Assembly: GCF_000282655.1 (NCBI RefSeq)
Contig: NZ_AKIV01000039.1
Coordinates: 124,001 to 188,000, forward strand
Direction of reading: 5' to 3'
Source of the DNA: Polaromonas sp. CF318
Lineage (GTDB): Bacteria; Pseudomonadota; Gammaproteobacteria; Burkholderiales; Burkholderiaceae_C
Length of the DNA: 64,000 bases
The position numbers and the translations under genes are program-made. Shown in pieces: positions 8,383 to 16,093 of this stretch. The notes beneath the pieces are model-generated. The model had not been told where the DNA came from and did not search any database. It saw nothing but the letters and a program-made list of their open reading frames with translations. Positions within the stretch are counted from its first letter, which is position 1. Each line of letters begins with the position of its first letter.

Positions 8383-8979
8383 TCAGGCCAGGGCGAGGAA
8401 ATCGAGGATTTCGGGCACATGCGTGTCGAAGTCGCTCAGCGCGTGGTCGCCGCCTTCGAGGATGCGCAACCGGCTGCCCGCATAGCGGGCCGCCATTTCG
8501 CGCCAGTCCAGCACCTCGTCGCCCTTGGCGATGATGGCCAGGTAGTTTTCGGGCGCTTTCAGCGGCCCGGTGTGCTGGACTTTCAGCTCATCGACAAAAC
8601 GCGGTTCAAAGAAAAAGTGCTGGTCCGGGTCGTGCCAGGTGGTTTGCTCGCCGATATAGCGGGCCAGGTCGCGCGCCGGCTCCACGGCCGGGTTGAGCAG
8701 CACGGCCTTGCAGCCCATGCGCTCGGCCACGGCGGTGGCGTAAAAACCGCCCAGCGAGGAGCCGACCACGGCCAGGCTTTGGTAGCCGGCTTGCCGTGGC
8801 CAGCCGGCGATTTCGTCCATGACCCCGCCCAGCGCAGCCTCGGGCGAAGGCGGCAACTGCGGGCACCACCAGTGGACGGCGGGATGGCGCTGCCGCACGA
8901 TGGCCGCCATTTTCTGGGCCTTCATGGACTGCGGCGAAGAGCGAAAGCCGTGCAGGTAGAGCAGGTGGGTGGTGCGCAT
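8383..8979 (-). CDS. YqiA/YcfP-type alpha/beta-hydrolase (esterase)
   Basis: The 198-residue protein starts MRTTHLLYLHGFRSSPQSMKA, with the oxyanion-hole LHGF. The nucleophile elbow is GSSLGGFYA, followed by the acid region KGDEVLDW and the final His in EGGDHALSDF. This is the pattern of YqiA/UPF0227-type esterases. The frame continues far upstream in low-complexity sequence antisense to rodA; this is not coding. The gene diverges from rodA with about 70 bp between the starts. The physiological substrate is unknown. Confidence 0.9.
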   Translation of the reverse strand: MRTTHLLYLHGFRSSPQSMKAQKMAAIVRQRHPAVHWWCPQLPPSPEAALGGVMDEIAGWPRQAGYQSLAVVGSSLGGFYATAVAERMGCKAVLLNPAVEPARDLARYIGEQTTWHDPDQHFFFEPRFVDELKVQHTGPLKAPENYLAIIAKGDEVLDWREMAARYAGSRLRILEGGDHALSDFDTHVPEILDFLALA

Positions 8980-9048
8980 GCCGCCATGGTAGACGGGAGC
9001 CCACGGTCTTTGGCTCCGGGCCGCGGGCCCTGGCGGATAATCCCCGGC

Positions 9049-10203
9049 ATGGCTGCCGTTTTCGACAAACCCTCTCTTTACCAGCGAACTTTGCCCCTGC
9101 TGCAGGGTTTTGACGGCCTGCTGGCGTTTGCCGTCTTCCTGCTGGCCTGCGCGGGCCTCTTGATCATGTACTCCTCCGGCTACGACCACGGCAGCCGCTT
9201 TGTCGACCACGGCCGCAACATGCTGATCGCCGGGGCCATCATGTTCGTGGTGGCGCAGGTGCCGCCTCAGCGCCTGATGGCCTTTGCCGTGCCGCTCTAC
9301 ATCGTGGGCGTGACCCTGCTGGTGGCCGTCGCGGTGTTCGGCGTGACCAAAAAAGGCGCCAGGCGCTGGCTCAACGTGGGCGTGGTGATACAGCCCAGCG
9401 AAATCCTCAAGATCGCCATGCCGCTGATGCTGGCCTGGTGGTTCCAGAAGCGCGAGGGCCAGCTGCGCCCGCTGGACTTCGTGGCCGCCGTGCTGCTGCT
9501 GGCCATGCCGGTGGGCCTGATCATGAAGCAGCCCGACCTGGGCACCTCGCTGCTGGTGCTGGCGGCCGGCCTGGCGGTGATTTTTTTCGCGGGCCTGAGC
9601 TGGAAGCTGATCCTGCCGCCGGTGCTGCTGGGCCTGGTCGGCGTGTTCCTGGTGGTCTGGTTCGAACCGCAGATTTGCGCCGACGGCGTGCGCTGGCCCA
9701 TATTGCACGACTACCAGCAGCAGCGCATCTGCACCTTGCTGGACCCGTCGCGCGACCCGCTGGGCAAGGGCTTTCACATCATCCAGGGCATGATCGCGAT
9801 CGGCTCGGGCGGCATCACCGGCAAGGGCTTCATGGCCGGCACGCAGACCCACCTGGAGTTCATTCCCGAGCGCACCACCGACTTCATCTTCGCCGCCTAT
9901 TCCGAGGAGTTCGGCCTGCTGGGCAACCTGCTGCTGATCGCCGGTTTCATCTTCCTGATCCTGCGCGGGCTGGCCATCGCGCTGGAGGCCTCGACCCTGT
10001 TCGCGCGCCTGCTGGCGGGGGCCCTGACCATGATTTTTTTCACCTATGCCTTCGTCAACATGGGCATGGTCAGCGGCATCCTGCCGGTGGTGGGCGTACC
10101 CCTGCCTTTTATCAGCTACGGCGGCACCGCCATGGTGACCCTGGGCCTGGCCATAGGCATGCTGATGTCCATCGCCAAGGCCAAGCGCCTGGTGCAGTCC
10201 TGA
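9049..10203 (+). CDS. rodA: Rod-shape-determining SEDS glycosyltransferase RodA
   Basis: RodA is the SEDS-family lipid II polymerase of the elongasome, pairing with PBP2. The 384-residue protein has about ten membrane spans. It carries the SEDS landmarks KKGARRWLNVG, QPSEILKIAMP, KQPDLGTSLLVL, and the C-terminal GVPLPFISYGGTAMVTLG. The start is ATG 9049; the open frame upstream is antisense to the esterase gene. mreBCD and mrdA, the usual upstream neighbours, are not in the window, so rodA seems to be separated from them here. Confidence 0.95.
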   Translation: MAAVFDKPSLYQRTLPLLQGFDGLLAFAVFLLACAGLLIMYSSGYDHGSRFVDHGRNMLIAGAIMFVVAQVPPQRLMAFAVPLYIVGVTLLVAVAVFGVTKKGARRWLNVGVVIQPSEILKIAMPLMLAWWFQKREGQLRPLDFVAAVLLLAMPVGLIMKQPDLGTSLLVLAAGLAVIFFAGLSWKLILPPVLLGLVGVFLVVWFEPQICADGVRWPILHDYQQQRICTLLDPSRDPLGKGFHIIQGMIAIGSGGITGKGFMAGTQTHLEFIPERTTDFIFAAYSEEFGLLGNLLLIAGFIFLILRGLAIALEASTLFARLLAGALTMIFFTYAFVNMGMVSGILPVVGVPLPFISYGGTAMVTLGLAIGMLMSIAKAKRLVQS

Positions 10204-10216
10204 AGAGGCCGGGTTC

Positions 10217-11098
10217 TTGAACGCCCGCATGGTGACCGTGATCGGCGTGGGCAATATGGGCGGCGGCATGGCGGCCAACCTGCTGGCCAAGGGCTGGGAT
10301 GTCCAGGTCTGCGACATCGACGCCGCCAAGGTCGCGGCCATGGTGCAAGGGGGCGCGACGGCGATTGCCAGTCCCGCGGACGCCGCGGCGGACTCCCAGG
10401 CTTTTATCGTCTGCGTGGTCGACGCAGCGCAAACCGAAGACGTGCTGTTTGGCGGGCGGGGCCTGGTCCGCATGCTGCGGCCCGGCCATGCCGTGATGCT
10501 GTGCCCGACCATCGCGCCGCAGGACGTCGAATCCTTCGCCGCCCGGCTGGCCGAACGCGGCGTGCACACATTGGACGCCCCCATGTCGGGCGGCCCGGCC
10601 CGGGCGCGCGACGGTTCCATGAGCCTGATGCTGGCCTGCACCGGCGAGGTGTATGCCCGGCAGGCCGGCTTGCTAAGGGACTTGTCGGCCAAGGTGTTTC
10701 ACATCAGCGAAAAACCCGGTGACGGCGCCCGCACCAAGCTGGTCAACAACCTGCTGGCGGGCATCAACCTGGTGGGTGCGGCCGAGGCGCTGGCCCTGGC
10801 CGGGCGCCTGGGGCTGGATCTGGCGAAAACCCTGGATGTGATCGAGCAGTCCAGCGGGCAGAGTTGGATAGGCTCGGACCGCATGCGCCGCGCGATTGCC
10901 GGCGACTACGCGCCGCGCGCGCATGTGACGCTGCTCGAAAAAGACACGCGGCTGGCCGTGGCGGCGGCCCGCGCGGCCGGATTTGAAGGCCCGCTGGGCG
11001 AACGCGCCAGCCGGGTCTTTGCCGAGGCCCATCTGGCCGGGCTGGCGGCCGAGGACGATGCCGCGCTGTTCAAGCATCTGGACAGCAAGGGCGGCTAG
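10217..11098 (+). CDS. NAD(P)-dependent beta-hydroxyacid dehydrogenase (3-hydroxyisobutyrate dehydrogenase family)
   Basis: The 293-residue protein begins with a Rossmann motif VIGVGNMGGGMAANLL. It contains the substrate-binding DAPMSGGPARARDGSMSLML and the catalytic Lys in GDGARTKLVNNLLAGINLV, so it is a member of the HIBADH/GarR/GlxR family (tartronate semialdehyde, 3-hydroxyisobutyrate or similar substrates). Two starts are possible: TTG 10217, with AAGAGG 8 nt upstream, or ATG 10229, which places the Rossmann motif at the very N-terminus. The gene follows rodA by 13 bp. Specificity cannot be read from the sequence. Confidence 0.9.
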   Translation: MNARMVTVIGVGNMGGGMAANLLAKGWDVQVCDIDAAKVAAMVQGGATAIASPADAAADSQAFIVCVVDAAQTEDVLFGGRGLVRMLRPGHAVMLCPTIAPQDVESFAARLAERGVHTLDAPMSGGPARARDGSMSLMLACTGEVYARQAGLLRDLSAKVFHISEKPGDGARTKLVNNLLAGINLVGAAEALALAGRLGLDLAKTLDVIEQSSGQSWIGSDRMRRAIAGDYAPRAHVTLLEKDTRLAVAAARAAGFEGPLGERASRVFAEAHLAGLAAEDDAALFKHLDSKGG

Positions 11099-11182
11099 GC
11101 GGGTTTTTCGCCCCGTTTTCCCTTGCCTGCGGGCAAAACCCCGCCGCCCCCGGCGCAGAGGCAGACTGCCTACAATGGCCGC

Positions 11183-12706
11183 ATGACCTCACTTCGCTCC
11201 ACCCCCGCCTCCGCCCCCAACAAGTCCACGGTCTCCTCGGCCGCCCGACCTACGGTGGAGTCAACCTCGGGGAGGCTGGAGATCGCGCAAAAGCTGCTGC
11301 TGACGCCTTTCGGCCTCACGCAGGCGCACCTGGGCCGCGCGCTCGGTGAAATCACCTCCCACGGCGCGGACGACGCCGACCTGTATTTCCAGTACACCCG
11401 CAGCGAAGGCTGGAGCCTGGAAGAAGGCATCGTGAAGACCGGCTCTTTCAGCATTGACCAGGGCGTGGGCGTGCGTGCCGTCAGCGGTGAAAAAACCGCG
11501 TTTGCCTATTCCGACGACATTTCCGAAGCCTCGCTGCTGGACGCGGCGCGCACGGTGCGCAGCATTGCCGCCGGCGGCAAAAGCGCCCGCGTCAAGACGC
11601 CGGCCGGCCGCATCGCCGGCAGCCGCTCGCTGTACCAGGGGCTGGACCCCATCGCCACGCTGGACAGCACCGCCAAGGTCCAACTGCTGGAAAAGGTGGA
11701 AAAACTCGCCAAGGCCAAGGACCCGCGCATCGTGCAGGTCATGGCCGGCCTGGCCAGCGAGTACGACGTGGTCATGGTGGCGCGCGCCGACGGCACGCTG
11801 GCCGCCGACGTGCGTCCGCTGGTGCGCCTGAGCGTGACGGTGATCGCCGAGCAGAAAGGCCGGCGCGAAGTCGGCTCGGGCGGCGGCGGCGGCCGCTTCG
11901 GCCTGGCCTATTTTGACGACGCGCAGATCGCCGAATACGTGAACGACGCGGTGAAAGCCGCCCTGACCAACCTTGACGCGCGCCCCGCGCCGGCCGGCGA
12001 GATGACGGTGGTGCTGGGGTCTGGCTGGCCCGGCATCCTGCTGCACGAAGCCATAGGCCACGGCCTGGAGGGCGACTTCAACCGCAAGGGTTCCAGCGCG
12101 TTTTCCGGGCGCATAGGCCAGCGCGTGGCGGCCAAGGGCGTCACGGTGCTGGACGACGGCACGATCGCCGACCGCCGCGGCTCACTCAACGTCGACGACG
12201 AGGGCAACGCCAGCCAGCGCAATGTGCTGATCGAGGACGGCATTTTGAAGGGCTACATCCAGGATTCGCTGAACGCCCGCCTGATGAAGGTCAAGCCCAC
12301 CGGCAACGGCCGGCGCGAAAGCTACGCCCACGTGCCCATGCCGCGCATGACCAACACCTATATGCTGGGCGGCGACAAGCAGCCCGAGGAAATCGTGGCC
12401 AGCATCAAGAAGGGCCTGTACGCCACCAACTTCGGCGGCGGCCAGGTCGACATCACTTCGGGCAAGTTCGTGTTTTCGGCCAGTGAGGCCTTCTGGGTCG
12501 AAAACGGCAAGATCCTGTATCCCGTCAAGGGCGCGACGATTGTCGGCAACGGCCCAGACGCGCTGACCCGCGTCACCATGATGGGCAACGATATGGCCCT
12601 GGACAGCGGCGTGGGCACCTGCGGCAAGGAAGGCCAGAGCGTTCCGGTCGGCGTCGGCCAGCCGACCCTGCGCATCGACGGCCTGACGGTGGGCGGAACG
12701 GCCTGA
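11183..12706 (+). CDS. tldD: Metalloprotease TldD
   Basis: TldD with TldE/PmbA forms a zinc metalloprotease that cleaves unfolded peptides; it matures microcins and affects the CcdA antitoxin in E. coli. The protein (507 residues from ATG 11183) carries the zinc motif HEAIGHGLEGDF and a C-terminal CGKEGQSVPVGVGQPTLRI typical of TldD. The first 30 residues are Ser/Thr/Ala-rich and not family-like, so a later start cannot be excluded. The partner tldE is not seen in the window. Confidence 0.95.
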   Translation: MTSLRSTPASAPNKSTVSSAARPTVESTSGRLEIAQKLLLTPFGLTQAHLGRALGEITSHGADDADLYFQYTRSEGWSLEEGIVKTGSFSIDQGVGVRAVSGEKTAFAYSDDISEASLLDAARTVRSIAAGGKSARVKTPAGRIAGSRSLYQGLDPIATLDSTAKVQLLEKVEKLAKAKDPRIVQVMAGLASEYDVVMVARADGTLAADVRPLVRLSVTVIAEQKGRREVGSGGGGGRFGLAYFDDAQIAEYVNDAVKAALTNLDARPAPAGEMTVVLGSGWPGILLHEAIGHGLEGDFNRKGSSAFSGRIGQRVAAKGVTVLDDGTIADRRGSLNVDDEGNASQRNVLIEDGILKGYIQDSLNARLMKVKPTGNGRRESYAHVPMPRMTNTYMLGGDKQPEEIVASIKKGLYATNFGGGQVDITSGKFVFSASEAFWVENGKILYPVKGATIVGNGPDALTRVTMMGNDMALDSGVGTCGKEGQSVPVGVGQPTLRIDGLTVGGTA

Positions 12707-12737
12707 ACCGGCCGTTTTCAGGGCTTTCCCGGACCTG

Positions 12738-12746
12738 TGCTACATT
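12738..12746 (+). promoter_or_regulatory. Putative extended -10 promoter of the aroG leader
   Basis: TGCTACATT (12738-12746) reads as an extended -10 element (TG-n-TACATT). The -35 region (about 12715-12723) is poor, as is common with extended -10 promoters. The expected transcript start is around 12753-12754, which coincides with the ATG of the leader peptide. This is a prediction from spacing only. Confidence 0.5.
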
Positions 12747-12753
12747 CCAGCTT

Positions 12754-12828
12754 ATGAATTCCGGCAAGTTTTATTTTGCTTACTTTTGGTTCTCCAGCGC
12801 TTTTGGCGGTAGAGAGATCAAGGCGTGA
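12754..12828 (+). CDS. Aromatic-rich attenuation leader peptide upstream of aroG (24 aa)
   Basis: ATG 12754 opens a 24-codon frame ending at TGA 12826-12828. Residues 6-13 read FYFAYFWF and residue 17 is also Phe, so 8 of 12 consecutive codons (12769-12804) specify Phe (5), Tyr (2) or Trp (1). Such density of the end-product amino acids of the pathway is the hallmark of leader peptides like those of pheA and pheST. It is followed by a terminator and then by aroG, which encodes the first enzyme of aromatic synthesis. There is no Shine-Dalgarno sequence; the predicted transcript start lies on the ATG, so translation is probably leaderless, as known for trpL of Sinorhizobium meliloti. Confidence 0.75.
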   Translation: MNSGKFYFAYFWFSSAFGGREIKA

Positions 12829-12883
12829 CCCGATAAAACGCACCGAATCTCCAAAAACCGCCGGCTCCCGGCGGTTTTTTTTT
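12791..12883 (+). promoter_or_regulatory. Transcription attenuator of aroG (protector, antiterminator and terminator helices)
   Basis: Four segments can pair in alternative ways. Segment 1 with 2: TCTC (12791-12794) with GAGA (12812-12815) and CGC (12798-12800) with GCG (12806-12808). Segment 2 with 3, the antiterminator: GGCGGT (12805-12810) with ACCGCC (12857-12862) and GAGAT (12814-12818) with ATCTC (12847-12851). Segment 3 with 4: the terminator. Segment 2 begins immediately after the last Phe codon, so a ribosome stalled for charged Phe/Tyr/Trp tRNA would free it, while a ribosome at the stop codon would mask it. Confidence 0.7.
12853..12883 (+). terminator. Rho-independent terminator in the aroG leader
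   Basis: AAAAACCGCCGG (12853-12864), loop CTC, CCGGCGGTTTTT (12868-12879), with the T-run continuing to 12883. The stem is perfect with seven G:C pairs extended by A:U pairs. It lies 75 bp before the aroG start, so its likely role is conditional termination rather than ending tldD transcription, although it would also stop read-through from tldD. Confidence 0.9.
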
Positions 12884-12957
12884 GCCTCATTTGTTTGCTG
12901 AATGTTTGTACTGAAACCCGAATTGCCCGACTGACACCCAAGAAAAGGAAGATTGCG

Positions 12958-14082
12958 ATGAATGCCAAAGCCACCTCCGCCAGCGACAACTGGTATGCGA
13001 CCGTCGAAAAGACCAGCCAGACCGACGACGAACGCATCAAGGACATCACCGTGCTACCCCCTCCCGAGCATCTCATCCGCTTCTTTCCCATCCGCGGCAC
13101 CGCCGTCGAGACGCTGATCAGCAAGACCCGCAAGGGCATCCACAACATCATCCAGGGCAAGGACGACCGCCTGCTGGTGGTCATCGGCCCCTGTTCCATC
13201 CACGATCCCGCGGCGGCGCTGGAGTACGCCCGCAAGCTGCTCGAGCAGCGCAAGAAGTACGAAGGCACGCTGGAAATCGTGATGCGCGTCTACTTCGAAA
13301 AGCCGCGCACCACCGTGGGCTGGAAGGGCCTGATCAACGACCCTTACCTCGATGAAACCTTCCGCATCGACGAAGGCCTGCGCATCGCACGCCAGCTGCT
13401 GATCGACATCAACCGCCTTGGCCTGCCGGCCGGCAGCGAATTCCTGGACGTGATCTCGCCCCAGTACATCGGAGACCTGATCTCCTGGGGCGCCATCGGC
13501 GCGCGCACCACCGAAAGCCAGGTGCACCGCGAATTGGCCTCGGGCCTGTCGGCGCCCATAGGCTTCAAGAACGGCACCGACGGCAACATCCGCATTGCCA
13601 CCGACGCCATCCAGGCGGCGGCGCGCGGCCACCATTTCCTGTCGGTGCACAAAAACGGCCAGGTCGCCATCGTGCAGACCAACGGCAACAAGGACTGCCA
13701 TGTGATCCTGCGCGGCGGCAAGACGCCCAATTACGACGCGGCCAGCGTCGCGGCGGCCTGCAAGGAGCTGGAAGCCTCCAAGCTGCCGGCCACGCTGATG
13801 GTGGACTGCAGCCACGCCAACAGCTCCAAGCAGCACGAAAAGCAGGTCGAGGTGGCGCGCGATATCGCGGGCCAGGTGGCCGGCGGTTCGCGCCATGTGT
13901 TCGGCCTGATGGTGGAAAGCCACCTCAACGCCGGCGCGCAGAAATTCACCCCCGGCAAGGACGACGCAAAAGCGCTGGACTACGGCAAGAGCATCACCGA
14001 CGCCTGCCTGGGCTGGAACGATTCGATGGATGTGCTGGAAATCCTGTCGGCCGCCGTGCTCAAGCGCCGCGCCAATAAATAA
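12958..14082 (+). CDS. aroG: 3-deoxy-7-phosphoheptulonate (DAHP) synthase, type I
   Basis: The enzyme condenses phosphoenolpyruvate and erythrose 4-phosphate, the entry step of the shikimate pathway. The 374-residue protein starts at MNAKATSAS, with AAAAGGAAG just upstream. It contains GPCSIHDP, the long conserved block SWGAIGARTTESQVHRELAS, GFKNGTDGN, and DCSHANSSKQHEKQ with the metal-binding His. Type I-alpha enzymes are feedback-inhibited by Phe, Tyr or Trp; which one applies here is not clear from sequence. The upstream leader suggests additional control by attenuation through aromatic tRNA charging. Confidence 0.96.
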   Translation: MNAKATSASDNWYATVEKTSQTDDERIKDITVLPPPEHLIRFFPIRGTAVETLISKTRKGIHNIIQGKDDRLLVVIGPCSIHDPAAALEYARKLLEQRKKYEGTLEIVMRVYFEKPRTTVGWKGLINDPYLDETFRIDEGLRIARQLLIDINRLGLPAGSEFLDVISPQYIGDLISWGAIGARTTESQVHRELASGLSAPIGFKNGTDGNIRIATDAIQAAARGHHFLSVHKNGQVAIVQTNGNKDCHVILRGGKTPNYDAASVAAACKELEASKLPATLMVDCSHANSSKQHEKQVEVARDIAGQVAGGSRHVFGLMVESHLNAGAQKFTPGKDDAKALDYGKSITDACLGWNDSMDVLEILSAAVLKRRANK

Positions 14083-14174
14083 GCGAATAAGGGCCATCGG
14101 CCGCTTGCGGGTTTGTGCGAATAGCCGCGCTACCCGCAAGTCGCCGACCATGGGTGCCTGACCAGGAGCACATC

Positions 14175-14486
14175 ATGCGCAGCGAAGTCACCGTGAGCTT
14201 CAAGGACAGCCCGCCCGTGCGGCTGGATCTCAACGAAGTGCAGCCCATGCCGCACGATGTGGCACGCTGGTGGCTGGACGACCAGTTCACGCAGATGGGC
14301 TGCGAGCCGCTGCGGCCCACGGGCAAGCTGCTGACCGCCGACAAGGTCGTGGTGGTGGCCCAGGCCGCCGGACCGGCGAAATTCGCCGAGGCCAAATGGG
14401 CGCAGGAGTTTGCCCGCGCGGCCAGTGCGGCGCTGGCCAAGCCGGTGATTCACATCGACGTCGCGACGCTCACTATTAGTTATTAG
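14175..14486 (+). CDS. Conserved small protein of unknown function (103 aa)
   Basis: The frame starts at ATG 14175 with AGGAGC seven bases upstream and encodes 103 residues, with no signal peptide or membrane span. It has a mixed alpha/beta character with a central strand KVVVVAQAAG and a helical region EAKWAQEFARAASAALAK. It lies 92 bp behind aroG, after an inverted repeat (CTTGCGGGT 14104-14112 and ACCCGCAAG 14132-14140), and converges on mpl with a 15-bp gap. I do not recognise the family. Confidence 0.75.
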   Translation: MRSEVTVSFKDSPPVRLDLNEVQPMPHDVARWWLDDQFTQMGCEPLRPTGKLLTADKVVVVAQAAGPAKFAEAKWAQEFARAASAALAKPVIHIDVATLTISY

Positions 14487-14501
14487 TAAGAATCCCGGTG
14501 C

Positions 14502-15929
14502 TCAGGCCTTGAGCGCCTCCAGCAATTTGGCGTGAATCCCGCCAAAGCCCCCGTTGCTCATGCACAGCAGATGGTCGCCCGGCCGGGCTGCGGCCTTGAC
14601 CTGGTCCAGCAGTTGGTCAATGGTGCCGGCGACCTGGGCTCGTTCGCCCATGGGGGCCAGCGCGGCGCGCGCGTCCCAGTCCAGCCCACCCGCGTGGCAG
14701 AAGGCCAGGTCAGCCTGCTCCAGGCTCCAGGGCAACTGTGCCGTCATGGCGCCCAGTTTCATGGTGTTGCTGCGCGGCTCGAAGATGGCGAGTATGCGTT
14801 CGCCGCCCCGGCCGGCGCTTTGCAGCTGGCGGCGCAGGCCGTCCACCGTGGTGTGGATGGCGGTGGGGTGGTGGGCGAAGTCGTCATACACCGTGATGTC
14901 GCCGCCCTTGCGCGGGATCACGCCGCGCACTTCCATGCGGCGCTTGACGTTCTGGAACTCCGCCAGCGCCAGCGCCGCGGCCTCGGGCGCCACGCCCACG
15001 TGCTCGGCCGCCGCGATGGCCGCCAGGGCATTGAGCTGGTTGTGCACGCCGCTGATGCCCCACTTCACATGGGCCACGGCCTCGCCGGCCTTGAGCACAT
15101 GAAAGTCATGCGGCTCGCCATGGGCGGTAAAGCCGGCTTTATTCAGCAGGCCGTTGCCGAAGAGCAGCTGCTCACTCCAGCAACCCTGGGCCAGCACGCG
15201 TTGCAGGCTGGCCTCGGCCGCGTTGACGACCACCCGGCCCTGCGAGGGCACGGTGCGTACCAGGTGGTGGAACTGCCGCTCTATGGCCGCCAGGTCGTCA
15301 AAGATGTCGGCATGGTCGAACTCCAGGTTGTTCAGCACGGCGGTGCGTGGCCGGTAGTGCACGAACTTGCTGCGCTTGTCGAAAAACGCCGTGTCGTATT
15401 CATCGGCCTCGATCACAAAGGTGTTGCCCTCGCCCAGGCGGGCCGAAACGCCGAAATTGAGCGGTACGCCGCCGACCAGGAAACCCGGCTGCAGCCCGGC
15501 ATGCTCCAGGATCCAGGCCAGCATGGCCGTGGTGGTGGTCTTGCCGTGCGTGCCGGCCACGGCCAGCACGTGGCGCGGGCCGGTCGCATGGTGGGTGGGA
15601 TGGTGCAGCACATGGCCCGACAGCCACTGCGGGCCGCTGGTATAGGGCTTGCCGCTGTTCAAGATGGCTTCCATGAGCGGGTATTTGGGCGTCCCGTCGG
15701 CCAGCCGGGCGCGCGAGATCACGTTACCGACCACGAACACATCGGGCTCGAAGGCCATCTGGTCGGCGCCGTAGCCCTCGATCAGTTCTATGCCCAGGCC
15801 GCGCAGCTGGTCGCTCATGGGCGGGTAAACGCCTGTGTCGCAGCCCGTGACCTTGTGCCCCGCCTCCCGCGCCAGGGCGGCCAGGCCGCCCATGAAAGTG
15901 CCGCAGATTCCCAGAATATGTATGTGCAT
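14502..15929 (-). CDS. mpl: UDP-N-acetylmuramate:L-alanyl-gamma-D-glutamyl-meso-diaminopimelate ligase Mpl
   Basis: Mpl recycles cell-wall tripeptide by ligating it to UDP-MurNAc in the cytosol. The 475-residue protein begins MHIHILGICGTFMGGLAALA, the Mpl form of the Mur-ligase N-terminus. It has the ATP-binding loop AVAGTHGKTTTTAM, the central EADEYDTAFFDKRSKFVHY block, and the C-terminal DDFAHHPTAI and FEPRSNTMK motifs that distinguish Mpl from MurC. It is functionally linked to AmpD, also encoded in this window. It diverges from the gene at 16094. Confidence 0.95.
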   Translation of the reverse strand: MHIHILGICGTFMGGLAALAREAGHKVTGCDTGVYPPMSDQLRGLGIELIEGYGADQMAFEPDVFVVGNVISRARLADGTPKYPLMEAILNSGKPYTSGPQWLSGHVLHHPTHHATGPRHVLAVAGTHGKTTTTAMLAWILEHAGLQPGFLVGGVPLNFGVSARLGEGNTFVIEADEYDTAFFDKRSKFVHYRPRTAVLNNLEFDHADIFDDLAAIERQFHHLVRTVPSQGRVVVNAAEASLQRVLAQGCWSEQLLFGNGLLNKAGFTAHGEPHDFHVLKAGEAVAHVKWGISGVHNQLNALAAIAAAEHVGVAPEAAALALAEFQNVKRRMEVRGVIPRKGGDITVYDDFAHHPTAIHTTVDGLRRQLQSAGRGGERILAIFEPRSNTMKLGAMTAQLPWSLEQADLAFCHAGGLDWDARAALAPMGERAQVAGTIDQLLDQVKAAARPGDHLLCMSNGGFGGIHAKLLEALKA

Positions 15930-16093
15930 GGGGCTGTATTCTAGGAGGCCGGGTTTCGCGGGCCCGGCCCCGCCGGGACGGCCGGCCGAAGGCGGCGGTG
16001 AACTTTGCGCCGCATCGGGAGCCTAACCGGGGCACAATCGTTTCGCCGCTCTTTTTCTTCTCTTCTCTCTTCTGGCTCCCGGGCCTGCCGACC

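Noticed and set aside
8980..10692. Upstream continuation of the esterase reading frame, a 769-codon open frame antisense to rodA and the dehydrogenase gene
   Set aside because: High-G+C shadow: low-complexity His/Gln/Arg-rich translation, while both sense genes have clear family motifs in the other strand. Only the last 198 codons are the esterase.
12853..12883. The hairpin before aroG as simply the tldD terminator
   Set aside because: It lies 146 bp after tldD, behind an aromatic-rich leader frame and complementary upstream segments. Ending tldD transcription may be a side effect, but it does not explain the leader.
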